Shown here one piece after another: positions 16,595 through 25,175 of a stretch of 64,000 nucleotides of DNA (positions within the stretch are counted from its first letter, which is position 1; each line of letters opens with the position of its first letter). The notes beneath the pieces were generated by a model. It worked only from the letters and a program-made list of their open reading frames with translations. It ran no database searches and had not been told where the DNA came from. Both the position numbers and the translations under genes were made by a program. The stretch spans positions 1 to 64,000 of the forward strand of contig CAMBVS010000002.1 of the NCBI GenBank assembly GCA_945871425.1. The letters run 5' to 3'. Source of the stretch: Rhizobium sp. Q54. GTDB lineage: Bacteria > Pseudomonadota > Alphaproteobacteria > SHVZ01.

Positions 16595-17320
16595 ATGGAA
16601 TCGAGCCTTCATCTCCAGGCCGAACGTGCCGACGGCGCCGCCGTCGGCGCCGCGCTGCCGCTGCCCCGCGGCCGCGATCCGGAGAAGGTGAAGGCTCTCT
16701 TGGACAAGCTGCTGAAGGCCGGCGCCAAGAACGAGACCGCGGATGTTCTGGCCGCCCTCGCCCTCGCGCTCGCCATCAGGACATTGACCGCCCGCCCCGG
16801 CAGCCAGTCGATCGACGCCACCCAGGCGCTGGTCGACGAAGTGCTGGAAGCGGCAAGAGACGCGGAGACCGCCATGACCCGGAAAATCTCGGACATCATC
16901 AAGCGCCAGAAGCTCGCCAAGCTGGCGCCGACCGCAACCGTCCGCCAGGCCTGCAAGCTGATGGCGGAGCGTGCCGTCGGCGCCGTGCTGGTGACGGAGG
17001 CCGGCGGCAGGCTCGCCGGCATCTTCACCGAGCGCGACCTGGTAAAGCGCGTCGCCGCGCCGGGCCTCGACCTCGATGCCACCAAGCTCGTCGAGGTGAT
17101 GACGCCGATGCCGGAGACGATGACACCGAACGACCCGGCTGTGGTGGCGCTCAGGCGCATGCGCGACGGCGGCTTCCGCCATATGCCGATCGTGGACGGC
17201 GACAAGCTGCTCGGCGTCGTCTCCTCCCGCGACTTCCTCGGCTCGGAGATGAAGCAGCTGGAGATCGAGACCGCCTTCCGCTCGGCGGTGCTGGCCGAAG
17301 GATTTCGCCCCACGGCATGA
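16595..17320 (+). CDS. CBS-domain protein with a helical N-terminus
   Basis: A 241-residue protein. Residues about 95-241 form a tandem CBS pair (Bateman module): KISDIIKRQKLAKLAPTATV with AVLVTEAGGRLAGIFTERDLVKR, then LVEVMTPMPETMTPNDPAVV with HMPIVDGDKLLGVVSSRDFL. Such modules sense adenine nucleotides or NAD and regulate partners. The N-terminal ~90 residues are helical and unrecognised (EKVKALLDKLLKAGAKNETADVL). The start at ATG 16595 is uncertain; a start at the MTRKISD methionine would give only the CBS part. It is divergent from gnd. Confidence 0.75.
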   Translation: MESSLHLQAERADGAAVGAALPLPRGRDPEKVKALLDKLLKAGAKNETADVLAALALALAIRTLTARPGSQSIDATQALVDEVLEAARDAETAMTRKISDIIKRQKLAKLAPTATVRQACKLMAERAVGAVLVTEAGGRLAGIFTERDLVKRVAAPGLDLDATKLVEVMTPMPETMTPNDPAVVALRRMRDGGFRHMPIVDGDKLLGVVSSRDFLGSEMKQLEIETAFRSAVLAEGFRPTA

Positions 17321-17411
17321 GCCTGTGACGAAGCGGGGACATGCGCCCCGGGCGACGCCTCATAAGTTTGTTATGGCCGACGGCAATTCACCTGTCAGGA
17401 CATAACGAGTT

Positions 17412-17431
17412 GGCGCACCTTCGCGCCTTTT
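17412..17431 (+). terminator. weak Rho-independent terminator after the CBS gene
   Basis: Short stem GGCGC/GCGCC with a 6-nt loop followed by TTTT on the plus strand, about 90 bp past the CBS gene and before the convergent korB. An inverted repeat GTTATG...CATAAC lies just upstream (17371-17407). The rest of 17321-17515 shows nothing else. Confidence 0.4.
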
Positions 17432-17515
17432 GATCTCTGCTGAACAAAGCCGATTGGAGTATCGCTTAGCACCCGAGAGACGCTTCAGGTTTTCGTGGTC
17501 GAAGCCGCGCCGCCC

Positions 17516-18571
17516 TCACCTTCTCGCCGCGTTGAACTTCTCCAGCGCCGCGGCGCCCGGAACGAGGTCGGCGTCGCCCAGATGGTTGAGCGGCGTCTCG
17601 ATGGTGTTGAGGTGAGCGTGCAGGTCCTTCGGCTCCGGATCGATGTAGAGGAGACCGGTCGCGATCTCGCCCTCGGCGTTCTTCTTCTGCAGGTAGGTCA
17701 GCGCGGCGATGCGGTCATGCGGGTCGTAGTCGGGGGCGAGCTTCCGGAGCTTTAGCACCGAGCCGTCGTGCTGGGTCACCTCCTCGACGGCGCCGGGCGC
17801 GTAGTCCGTGGTGATCTCCGAGCGGACCGGCATGTAGTCGAGCGCGTTCACCGCCTCGTTGTGCTCGCGGACATAGTCGAAGCTCTTGGTCGAGCCCGCG
17901 TGGTTGTTGAAGGCGACGCAGGGCGAGATGCAGTCGATGAAGGCGGCGCCGCTGTGACGGATCGCGCCCTTGATCAGCGGCACCAGCTGGTGCTTGTCGC
18001 CGGAGAACGAGCGGGCGACGTAGGTGGCGCCGAGCTGAAGCGCCAGGCCCACCATGTCGATCGGCGAGTCGTTGTTGTCGGCGCCCCACTTGCTCTTCGA
18101 TCCCGCATCCGCCGTCGCCGAGAACTGGCCCTTGGTCAGGCCGTACACGCCGTTGTTCTCGACGATGTAGACCATGTTGACGCCGCGGCGGATCGAATGC
18201 GCGAACTGGCCCAGGCCGATCGAGGCGGAATCGCCGTCGCCGGAGACGCCGAGATAGATCAGGTCGCGGTTGGCGAGGTTGGCGCCGGTCAGCACCGAGG
18301 GCATGCGGCCATGGACCGAATTGAACCCGTGGCTTTGCCCCAGGAAGTAGGTCGGCGTCTTCGACGAGCAGCCGATGCCGGAAAGCTTGGCGAGGCGATG
18401 CGGCTCGATGTCGAGCTCGTAGCAGGCCTGGATGATCGCGGCCGAGATCGAGTCGTGCCCGCAGCCGGCGCAAAGCGTCGAGACCGAGCCCTCGTAGTCG
18501 CGGCGGGTGTATCCCAGCGCGTTCTTCGGCAGGTCAGGATGGCGGAACTTCGGCTTAGGCAGGTAGCTCAT
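17516..18571 (-). CDS. korB: 2-oxoacid:ferredoxin oxidoreductase, beta subunit
   Basis: A 351-residue thiamine-diphosphate subunit. LCAGCGHDSISAAI with LSGIGCSSKTPTYF supplies the cysteines, and VSGDGDSASIGLGQFAHSIR followed by VENNGVYGLTKGQFS is the TPP/Mg2+ motif. With korA it would oxidatively decarboxylate 2-oxoglutarate or a related 2-oxoacid to the acyl-CoA while reducing ferredoxin; the reverse direction is possible. It overlaps korA by 4 nt. The C-terminal 50 residues are longer than in minimal KorB. Confidence 0.9.
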   Translation of the reverse strand: MSYLPKPKFRHPDLPKNALGYTRRDYEGSVSTLCAGCGHDSISAAIIQACYELDIEPHRLAKLSGIGCSSKTPTYFLGQSHGFNSVHGRMPSVLTGANLANRDLIYLGVSGDGDSASIGLGQFAHSIRRGVNMVYIVENNGVYGLTKGQFSATADAGSKSKWGADNNDSPIDMVGLALQLGATYVARSFSGDKHQLVPLIKGAIRHSGAAFIDCISPCVAFNNHAGSTKSFDYVREHNEAVNALDYMPVRSEITTDYAPGAVEEVTQHDGSVLKLRKLAPDYDPHDRIAALTYLQKKNAEGEIATGLLYIDPEPKDLHAHLNTIETPLNHLGDADLVPGAAALEKFNAARR

Positions 18572-20400
18572 GACACGGCCTTCCGGAAGGGAACGACAGC
18601 CGCCTCTTCGCCGATGGCGTCGGCGACGAACTTGGCGGTGATCGGCGTGCCGTCATAGTGCAGCACGGGAACGAGCTTGGCGGGGTCGATGCCGCACTCG
18701 CTCATCAGGAGGGTGCGGATCTGGCCGTCGCGGTTCTGCTCGACCACGAACACCCGGTCATGCGCGGCGCAGAAGGCGTTGACCTCCTGGGGGAACGGAA
18801 ACGCGCGGAGCCGGAGCGTGTTGAGTTGCACGCCCTCGCCGGCCAGGCGATCGAGCGCCTCGTCCATCGCCGCCGAGGTCGAGCCGTAGTAGATGGCGCC
18901 GAGCTTGGTCGGCTGCGCTGCGTCGCGGCGGATCGGCTGCGGCACCAGCGTCTTCGCGGTGTCGAACTTCCGCATCAGCCGCGTCATGTTCTCGATATAA
19001 GCTGGCCCTTCCTCGGTGTAGCGGGCATAGGCGTCCTTGGTGGTGCCGCGAGTGAAGAACGCACCGCGGGTCGGATGTGTGCCCGGATAAGTGCGGAAGG
19101 GGATGCCGTCGCCGTCGACGTCGAGGTAGCGGCCGAAGGGTTTGCCGGATTCGAGGTCCTCAGCGGTTATCACCTTGCCGCGGTCCATGCGGCGGCTGTC
19201 GTCCCATTTGAACGGCGCCGACAGCCGCTCGTTCATGCCGATCTCAAGGTCGAGCATGACAAAGATCGGCGTCTGCAGCCGGTCGGCGAGATCGAAGGCC
19301 TGGGCGCCGAAGTCGAAGCACTCCTTCGGGTCCTCGGGCAGCAGCAGCACGTGCTTGGTGTCGCCGTGGGAGGCATAGGCGGCCGACAGGATGTCGGCCT
19401 GCTGGGTGCGGGTCGGCATGCCGGTCGACGGCCCGCCCCGCTGCACGTCGAAGATCACCGCCGGGATCTCGGCGAAATATGCCAAGCCGATGAACTCCTG
19501 CATCAACGAGACGCCAGGACCGGATGTCGAGGTGAAGGCGCGGGCGCCGTTCCAAGCGGCGCCGATCACCATGCCGATCGAGGCCAGTTCGTCCTCGGCC
19601 TGGACGATGGCGTAGCGGCGCTTGGTCGTCGTCGGGTCGGTGCGGAAGCGCTTGCAGTGGCTGGCGAAGGCCTCGGCCAGCGACGACGACGGCGTGATCG
19701 GATACCAGGCGCAGACGGTGGCGCCGCCATAGACGGCGCCGAGAGCCGCCGCGGCGTTGCCGTCGATCATGATGCGGTCGCCGACCTTGTCGGAACGCCG
19801 CAGCCGGAGCCCGATCGGGCAGGGCAGATGCTTCAGCGCATAGTCGCGGCCCATATGCATGGCCGCGATGTTCGGCTTGATCAGCTTGTCCTTGCCCCAG
19901 TACTGCTCGGCGATCAGCTTCTCGACGACCTCTACCTCCATGTCGAGCAGCGCCGAGAGCGCGCCGACATACATGATGTTCTTGAACAACTGGCGCTGGC
20001 GGGGATCGGTGTAGGCGGCGTTGCACATCTCGGTCAGCGGCACGCCCAGCACCGTCACGTCGTCGCGGAACTTCGACGGCGGCAGCGGCTTGGTCGAGTC
20101 ATAGAGGACGTAGCCGCCCGGCTCGACCGAGGCCATGTCGGCGTCCCAGGTCTGCGGGTTCATCGGCACCATCAGGTCGACGCCGCCGCGGCTGCCGAGC
20201 CAGCCGGCTTCCGACACGCGGATCTCGTACCAGGTCGGCAGGCCCTGAATGTTGGACGGGAAGATGTTGCGCGGCGTCGCCGGCACGCCCATCCGGAGGA
20301 TGATCTTGCCGAACAGCGTGTTTGCGCTCGCCGAGCCCGAGCCGTTGACGTTGGCGAACTTGATAACGAAATCGTTGACGCGTTCTAGCGGCTTCGGCAT
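18568..20400 (-). CDS. korA: 2-oxoacid:ferredoxin oxidoreductase, fused gamma-alpha subunit
   Basis: A 610-residue fusion. Residues 1-190 are the gamma domain (NDFVIKFANVNGSGSASANT) and the remainder the alpha/pyrimidine-binding domain, with CAWYPITPSSSLAEAF (YPITPS motif), FTSTSGPGVSLMQEFIGLAY and DVQRGGPSTGMPTRTQQAD. This is the KorA architecture of aerobic bacteria and Halobacteria. ATG 20400 lies 16 nt inside the end of the upstream FeS-flavoprotein gene, so the three genes form one translational unit. Confidence 0.9.
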   Translation of the reverse strand: MPKPLERVNDFVIKFANVNGSGSASANTLFGKIILRMGVPATPRNIFPSNIQGLPTWYEIRVSEAGWLGSRGGVDLMVPMNPQTWDADMASVEPGGYVLYDSTKPLPPSKFRDDVTVLGVPLTEMCNAAYTDPRQRQLFKNIMYVGALSALLDMEVEVVEKLIAEQYWGKDKLIKPNIAAMHMGRDYALKHLPCPIGLRLRRSDKVGDRIMIDGNAAAALGAVYGGATVCAWYPITPSSSLAEAFASHCKRFRTDPTTTKRRYAIVQAEDELASIGMVIGAAWNGARAFTSTSGPGVSLMQEFIGLAYFAEIPAVIFDVQRGGPSTGMPTRTQQADILSAAYASHGDTKHVLLLPEDPKECFDFGAQAFDLADRLQTPIFVMLDLEIGMNERLSAPFKWDDSRRMDRGKVITAEDLESGKPFGRYLDVDGDGIPFRTYPGTHPTRGAFFTRGTTKDAYARYTEEGPAYIENMTRLMRKFDTAKTLVPQPIRRDAAQPTKLGAIYYGSTSAAMDEALDRLAGEGVQLNTLRLRAFPFPQEVNAFCAAHDRVFVVEQNRDGQIRTLLMSECGIDPAKLVPVLHYDGTPITAKFVADAIGEEAAVVPFRKAVS

Positions 20401-22175
20401 GCGGTCCCCGCGTGGGTCATCTCGATCAGGAATTTCTGCATGTCCCAGGCGCCGGTGGGGCAGCGCTCGGCACAAAGCCCGCAATGCAGGCAGACGTCCT
20501 CGTCCTTGGCCATGATGCGGCCGGTCTTCAACACGTCGGAGAGATAGAGGTCCTGGGTCCTGTTGCGCGCCGGCTGGGTCAGGCGGCCACGGAGATCGTC
20601 CTCCTCGCCGTTCTCGGTGAAGGTCAGGCAGTCGACCGGACAGATGTCGACGCAGGCGTCGCACTCGATGCAGAGGTTGCGCGCGAACACGGTCTGGATG
20701 TCACAGTTGAGGCAGCGCTGGGTCTCGGAGTAGGCGAGCTTCAGGTCGAAGCCCATCTCGACCTCGACCTTGATGTCCTTCAGCGTCGTGCCGAGGTCGC
20801 GCCACGGCACCTTGTTGCGGATCGCCGCCGAGATGTCGTTGTCGTAGCTCCACTCGTGGATGCCCATCTTCTGGGACGAGACCTGCACCCCCGGCGGCGG
20901 CCTCACCGACAGGTCCTCGCCGTTCAGGAACTTGTCGATCGAGATGGCGGCGTCGTGGCCGTGGGCGACGGCCCAGATGATGTTCTTCGGCCCGAAGGCG
21001 GCGTCGCCGCCGAAGAAGACGTTGGGGATGGTCGACTGCAGGGTCTTGGGATCGACCTTGGGCATGCCCCAGCGGTCGAACTCCATGCCAATGTCGCGCT
21101 CGATCCAGGGGAAGGAGTTCTCCTGGCCGATGGCGACCAGCACGTCGTCGCACTCGATCATCACCTCGGGCTCGCCGGTCGGCACCAGCTCGCGGCGTCC
21201 CTTGGCGTCGATCTTGGCCTCGACCTTATCGAAGCTCATCGCCTTCAACCTGCCGCCCTCGTGGATGAAGGCCTTCGGCACCAGGAAGTTCTTGATCGGG
21301 ATGCCCTCGTGCTGGGCGTCCTCCTTCTCCCAGGGCGACGCCTTCATCTCGCCGAAGCCGGAGCGGACGACGACCGTGACCTCCTCGCCGCCGAGCCGCT
21401 TGGACGACCGGCAGCAGTCCATCGCGGTGTTGCCGCCGCCGAGCACGATGACGCGCTTGCCGATCTTTTCGATGTGGCCGAAGGAGACGCTGGAGAGCCA
21501 GTCGATGCCGATATGGATGTTGGCAGCCGCTTCCTTCCGGCCAGGGATATCGAGGTCGCGGCCGCGCGGCGCGCCGGAGCCGACGAAGATCGCGTCGTAG
21601 CCCTCGTCGATGAGAGACTTCAGGCTGTCGACGCGCTGGCCGAGCCTGAGTTCGATGTTGCCCATGCCGAGGATGTAGCCAACTTCCTCGTCGATCACCT
21701 GTTCCGGCAGGCGGAAGCGCGGGATCTGGCTTCGGATCATGCCGCCGGCCTTGGGATCTGAGTCATAGATGGTGCAGCTGTAGCCGAGCGGCACCAGGTC
21801 GCGGACGACCGAGAGCGAGGCGGGGCCGGCGCCGACGAAGGCGACGCGGCGGTCATTGCCGACAGTCGTCTTCGCCGGCATCAGGCCGCTGACGTCGCCC
21901 TTGTTGTCGGCGGCGACGCGCTTCAGGCGGCAGATCGCGACCGGCTCGGCCTCGATCCGTCCGCGCCGGCAGGCGGGCTCGCAGGGCCGGTCGCAGGTGC
22001 GGCCGAGGATGCCGGGGAAGACGTTGGACTTCCAGTTGACCATGTAGGCGTCGGCGTTTCGGCCGGCCGCGATCAGGCGGATGTATTCGGGGACGGGGGT
22101 ATGGGCCGGACAGGCCCATTGGCAGTCCACGACTTTGTGGAAGTAGTCGGGGTTGGCGATGTCGGTAGGTTGCAC
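20385..22175 (-). CDS. GltD-like FAD/NAD(P) oxidoreductase with 4Fe-4S domains, partner of KorAB
   Basis: A 596-residue flavoprotein. The N-terminal Fer4_20 domain has CQWACPAHTPVPEY and CDRPCEPACRRG; VAFVGAGPASLSVVRDL is the FAD site and VIVLGGGNTAMDCCR the NAD(P) site. The C-terminal ferredoxin module carries CIECDACVDICPVDC and CLHCGLCAERCPTGA (two 4Fe-4S clusters). It resembles the GltD/NfnB family and probably moves electrons between ferredoxin reduced by KorAB and NAD(P)H. It is first in the operon, with GTG 22175 as start. Confidence 0.85.
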   Translation of the reverse strand: MQPTDIANPDYFHKVVDCQWACPAHTPVPEYIRLIAAGRNADAYMVNWKSNVFPGILGRTCDRPCEPACRRGRIEAEPVAICRLKRVAADNKGDVSGLMPAKTTVGNDRRVAFVGAGPASLSVVRDLVPLGYSCTIYDSDPKAGGMIRSQIPRFRLPEQVIDEEVGYILGMGNIELRLGQRVDSLKSLIDEGYDAIFVGSGAPRGRDLDIPGRKEAAANIHIGIDWLSSVSFGHIEKIGKRVIVLGGGNTAMDCCRSSKRLGGEEVTVVVRSGFGEMKASPWEKEDAQHEGIPIKNFLVPKAFIHEGGRLKAMSFDKVEAKIDAKGRRELVPTGEPEVMIECDDVLVAIGQENSFPWIERDIGMEFDRWGMPKVDPKTLQSTIPNVFFGGDAAFGPKNIIWAVAHGHDAAISIDKFLNGEDLSVRPPPGVQVSSQKMGIHEWSYDNDISAAIRNKVPWRDLGTTLKDIKVEVEMGFDLKLAYSETQRCLNCDIQTVFARNLCIECDACVDICPVDCLTFTENGEEDDLRGRLTQPARNRTQDLYLSDVLKTGRIMAKDEDVCLHCGLCAERCPTGAWDMQKFLIEMTHAGTACRSR

Positions 22176-22238
22176 GTCTATGGGCTCCAGCGCGTCCTTC
22201 GAGCCGCCGCCGGAGCGAAGTCCGGCGGTGGCCGGACG

Positions 22239-22469
22239 CTATCTTCCGGCGAGAGTGTCCGCTTCGTCCTCGAGGGCCTCGGCGATGTGAACCATTTCCT
22301 GGCTGATCTCCGGCATCGCCGTCTCCTCGGAGACGACGCGACAGCGTCGCGCCAGCGCGCGCAACCGGTCGGCGCTCACCGATTTCGCCGGCGCTTTCGC
22401 TGGCGCCTTCGCCGGTGCGCGCGCTCGCGCCGGAGTCGCTTTTCGTTTAGCCGTAGCCGTGGTCCGCAT
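22239..22469 (-). CDS. small protein with an Ala/Pro/Lys-rich N-terminus, unrecognised
   Basis: A 76-residue protein. Residues 1-30 are basic and low in complexity (ARARAPAKAPAKAPAK), and 31-76 are a helical, acidic segment (SADRLRALARRCRVV...EISQEMVHIAEALEDEAD). ATG 22469 has GGGAGGG 6-7 nt upstream, which supports translation. No family recognised. A basic tail joined to a small helical unit suggests nucleic-acid or membrane contact, but that is inference. It is 63 bp from the korC-like gene start. Nothing is recognised in 22470-22666. Confidence 0.55.
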   Translation of the reverse strand: MRTTATAKRKATPARARAPAKAPAKAPAKSVSADRLRALARRCRVVSEETAMPEISQEMVHIAEALEDEADTLAGR

Positions 22470-22666
22470 GCGTCTTCCCTCCCTCGAAGTCACTTCTTTT
22501 CAGGCATCTAGCCGAAGCGTTTTTTGGAGAAGCACGTTGGGCCGGCCAACCGGGCCGAAGCCATGGGCAGCTTGCCCCAAGGCGGGCCGGGCTGCAACGA
22601 AAGAGGCTAGGAGCCGGTCCGAGCAATAGCCATGATTCCGGTCGTGGTTATTGCGCGGATAGTCTC

Positions 22667-23098
22667 CTAGGGGGCGGCATCTCCGCGCTGGGCGGCCATG
22701 AGCTGACGGATCAGCTCGATGCGCCGGCGGGTGACCGGGTAGCGCCGGGCCTGCTTCTTGGCTTCTGGTGCCGACAGGCCCCAGCGCTTGGATGCCTGGC
22801 GCCAGAGCAGCATGACCTTGAGCCTGACCGCCGGATCCTTGAGTCGCTTTCGCACCTGCTCGATAGCGGCCCACCCGGCCGCCGCAGCTCGGTGGACCGG
22901 CTGCACCGGATTGCCGATCAGGCCGGGCCAGCCCAACGCCGCCGATTCGAAATGCGCGGCGCAGAACACCAGCAGCCTGTCGTGGTCGTGCTCGGCATAG
23001 GCGTAGTAGGTGCGCCGGGCCTCCGGGTAGCGGGCGACGGCCCCGGGCTCGACCCCGAAACTGACGACGGCAGGTGCATCGCAGACGCAGCATTTCAT
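22667..23098 (-). CDS. hypothetical protein with an N-terminal Cys pair
   Basis: A 143-residue protein beginning MKCCVCDAPAVVSFGVEPG. CCVC plus a later FCAAHFE may form a small zinc site. The rest is helical and basic (LKVMLLWRQASKRWGLSAPEAKKQARRYP). I do not recognise the family. The start ATG 23098 is divergent from the small gene at 23165. Codon usage matches neighbouring genes, so it is likely expressed. Confidence 0.55.
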   Translation of the reverse strand: MKCCVCDAPAVVSFGVEPGAVARYPEARRTYYAYAEHDHDRLLVFCAAHFESAALGWPGLIGNPVQPVHRAAAAGWAAIEQVRKRLKDPAVRLKVMLLWRQASKRWGLSAPEAKKQARRYPVTRRRIELIRQLMAAQRGDAAP

Positions 23099-23164
23099 CG
23101 CTCACAACCTTACCACCACCCCTCGCCTTGCGTCCCGGGGGCCTCTGTGCTCTCCTCGGTCGCC

Positions 23165-23401
23165 ATGGCTACCTCGCCCCGCCAGCAGGTCATGAAACAG
23201 ATCGCCGAGCTCCGTCGGAAGATGGACCCCGACGTTCTGGACTCGGCCGAGCGCATGGCCCGCGCCCATCTGGGACTGCCGTCGAAGCCGAGCGAGGCCG
23301 TCCGCCTGTTCCAGCAGGCGATGTCCGGCAACGGCCGCCAGCGGGCCGAGATCCTGGCCGAGGTCGAGCGCCGCGTCGCTCAGATGAAGACCCGCCATTA
23401 G
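23165..23401 (+). CDS. small helical hypothetical protein
   Basis: A 78-residue polar, helical protein (MATSPRQQVMKQIAELRRKM ... AEVERRVAQMKTRH) with no recognised family. No strong Shine-Dalgarno precedes the ATG. Its TAG stop (23399-23401) overlaps the ATT where the next frame, a membrane protein, begins. The two could be coupled, or one protein joined by a +1 frameshift or a sequence error. Confidence 0.5.
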   Translation: MATSPRQQVMKQIAELRRKMDPDVLDSAERMARAHLGLPSKPSEAVRLFQQAMSGNGRQRAEILAEVERRVAQMKTRH

Positions 23402-23642
23402 CGACGCCGGCGGCGGCCGCTACACCCGGATCGCCCGTTTTCTCTCCTTCCTGTTCGCGCCCACCATCGGCTACGCCGTTTCGCGCGCATTCGACGGCTG
23501 GAGCCATCTGCAGCCATGGGCCGAGGCGATGCCCTGGCTCCGCTACGGCCTCGGCATGGCCGCTCTCGCTGTCGGAGGCTTCGCCGGCTACTGGGCGCTG
23601 CGGGGGCTCTTCCGGCTGGTGGCGCCGCTCTTCCCGCGCTGA
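23397..23642 (+). CDS. two-helix membrane protein without a standard start codon
   Basis: An open frame of about 81 codons (ISDAGGGRYTRIARFLSFLF ... LRYGLGMAALAVGGFAGYWALRGLFRLVAPLFPR, ending TGA) that reads like a small inner-membrane protein, with hydrophobic stretches at about residues 11-27 and 48-66 and Arg-rich flanks. The in-frame stop upstream is at 23385, and between it and the protein body there is no ATG, GTG or TTG. The only candidate near the end of the upstream gene is ATT at 23397, overlapping that gene's TAG (ATTAG). ATT starts are rare but known (infC). It overlaps the 3' end of oxyR on the other strand by 55 nt. Confidence 0.45.
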   Translation: MSDAGGGRYTRIARFLSFLFAPTIGYAVSRAFDGWSHLQPWAEAMPWLRYGLGMAALAVGGFAGYWALRGLFRLVAPLFPR

Positions 23643-24532
23643 CTTTCCGCGATCGTCCGCCCGAGCAGCTCGAAGTCGCCTCGCCGCCCGGTGCCGCGCC
23701 GCCAGGCGAGCCCGATGCGGCGCGATCGCGGCTGGACGTCGAGCGGCCGGGTGACGAGGCCGGTGCCGCGGAGGATGCCGGCATCGACCGCCATCCGCGG
23801 CAGTAGGGTCAGCCCGAGCCCGCCATCGACCATCTGCACCAGCGTGTGCAGGCTGGTCCCCTCGACCGCCGATCCCAGCGAGGTATCGGCAAGGTTGCAG
23901 ACCGACAAAGCATGGGAGCGGAGACAATGCCCCTCCGAGAGCAGCAGCAGCGGCTCGCCGGCCAGGCGCTCGGGCGGGATCGCGGGCAACTTCGCCAGAT
24001 CATGACTCTTGGGAAGGGTCGCCAGGAACTCATCCTCGAACAGGTCCATGGTCTCGGCGGTGCCGCAGTCGCAAGGCAGCGCCAGCAGCAGCACGTCGAG
24101 CGCGCCCGACTCGAGCTGATCGACGATCCGCGCCGTCTGGTCCTCGACCAGCATCAGCCTCAGCTTGGGGAAGGCGCGCCTCAGGCCCGGCAGAACCTTG
24201 GGCAGCAGGAAAGGGCCGATGGTCGGGATCACGCCGAGGCGGACGAGGCCCGAAAGGGGCGCCCGCGTCGCCTGGGCCGCCTCCACCAGGGCCTCCGCCC
24301 CTTCGAGAAGCAGCCGCCCGCGCCTTAAGACCTCCTCGCCGGCGGGGGTGAACAGCACGCGGCGCTTGCCGCGGTCGACCAGGGTCACCCCTAAGGTCGC
24401 CTCCAGGTCCCTCACTCCGGCGCTGAGCGTCGACTGGGTGACGTTCGCCGTTTCGGCAGCGCGGCCGAAATGGCCGGCGCGGGCAAGCGCATCGAGATAG
24501 TGGAGCTGGCGGAGCGTCGGCAGGTTCATCAT
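23588..24532 (-). CDS. oxyR: hydrogen peroxide-sensing LysR regulator OxyR
   Basis: A 314-residue LysR-type regulator with an N-terminal winged helix (LRQLHYLDALARAGHFGRAA, QSTLSAGVRDLE). The sensing domain has both redox cysteines in the OxyR context SEGHCLRSHALSVC (C203, C212), which form the activating disulfide. It is divergent from ahpC, the standard OxyR target. ATG 24532 is followed by a second ATG. The last ~15 residues are Ser/Lys/Arg-rich and overlap a convergent small gene. OxyR rather than another LysR member is well supported by the Cys pair and neighbours. Confidence 0.9.
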   Translation of the reverse strand: MMNLPTLRQLHYLDALARAGHFGRAAETANVTQSTLSAGVRDLEATLGVTLVDRGKRRVLFTPAGEEVLRRGRLLLEGAEALVEAAQATRAPLSGLVRLGVIPTIGPFLLPKVLPGLRRAFPKLRLMLVEDQTARIVDQLESGALDVLLLALPCDCGTAETMDLFEDEFLATLPKSHDLAKLPAIPPERLAGEPLLLLSEGHCLRSHALSVCNLADTSLGSAVEGTSLHTLVQMVDGGLGLTLLPRMAVDAGILRGTGLVTRPLDVQPRSRRIGLAWRRGTGRRGDFELLGRTIAESQRGKSGATSRKSPRSAQ

Positions 24533-24543
24533 CGGAATTTCCG

Positions 24544-24597
24544 ATCATATCATATGAGATAACTCATTGGACCGATCAAGGAATCTCTCCATATTAG
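24544..24597 (+). promoter_or_regulatory. oxyR-ahpC divergent control region with a LysR-type palindrome
   Basis: The inverted repeat TATC-ATATGA-GATA (24548-24561) lies just upstream of a possible ahpC promoter, TTGGAC (24567-24572) and TATTAG (24592-24597), with a long 19-nt spacer. This is where OxyR would be expected to bind. The region is AT-rich compared with both genes. The site is inferred from position and symmetry. Confidence 0.45.
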
Positions 24598-24633
24598 ACG
24601 CATTCCAATTCGCAAAACCTCAGGAGCGTTTCC

Positions 24634-25173
24634 ATGCTGACCATCGGCGACACCTTCCCGGCCTTCCAGCTCAAGGCCGTCGTCTCCCGCGACCCCAAGA
24701 CCGCCTTCGTCGACCTCTCCGACAAGAGCGACGCCGGCAAGTGGAAGGTCGTGTTCTTCTGGCCGAAGGACTTCACCTTCGTCTGCCCGACCGAGATCGC
24801 CGCATTCGGCAAGCTCGCTCAAGAGTTCAAGGACCGCGACACGGTGGTCTACGGCGTCTCGACCGACTCCGAGTTCGTGCACCTGGCCTGGCGCAACAAC
24901 CACCCCGACCTCAAGGACCTGCCGATCCCGATGCTGGCCGATATCAAGCGTGAGCTCTCGCAGTCGCTCGGCATCCTCGACAGGAACGAGGGCGTGGCGC
25001 TGCGTGCGACCTTCATCGTCGATCCCGAGGGCGTCATCCGCTTCGTCGCGGTCAACGACCTCTCGGTCGGGCGCAACCCGCAGGAGGTCATGCGCGTCCT
25101 CGACGCGCTGCAGACCGACGAGCTCTGCCCGTGCAACTGGCAGAAGGGCGACGACGTCCTGAAGGCGGCCTGA
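24634..25173 (+). CDS. ahpC: peroxiredoxin AhpC
   Basis: A 179-residue 2-Cys peroxiredoxin that reduces H2O2 and organic peroxides. The peroxidatic Cys is C51 in [14 protein letters not shown] and resolving cysteines are C165/C167 in [12 protein letters not shown], as in the mycobacterial and alphaproteobacterial AhpC type reduced by AhpD. A good aggagc site precedes ATG 24634. It is co-transcribed with ahpD (2-nt gap) and divergent from oxyR, implying peroxide induction. Confidence 0.95.
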   Translation: MLTIGDTFPAFQLKAVVSRDPKTAFVDLSDKSDAGKWKVVFFWPKDFTFVCPTEIAAFGKLAQEFKDRDTVVYGVSTDSEFVHLAWRNNHPDLKDLPIPMLADIKRELSQSLGILDRNEGVALRATFIVDPEGVIRFVAVNDLSVGRNPQEVMRVLDALQTDELCPCNWQKGDDVLKAA

Positions 25174-25175
25174 GC

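Noticed and set aside
18658-21761. Long plus-strand frames opposite korA and the FeS-flavoprotein gene
   Set aside because: They are mirror frames of GC-rich coding DNA; the minus-strand products carry full family motifs while these have only Arg/Gly/Asp/Val-rich text.
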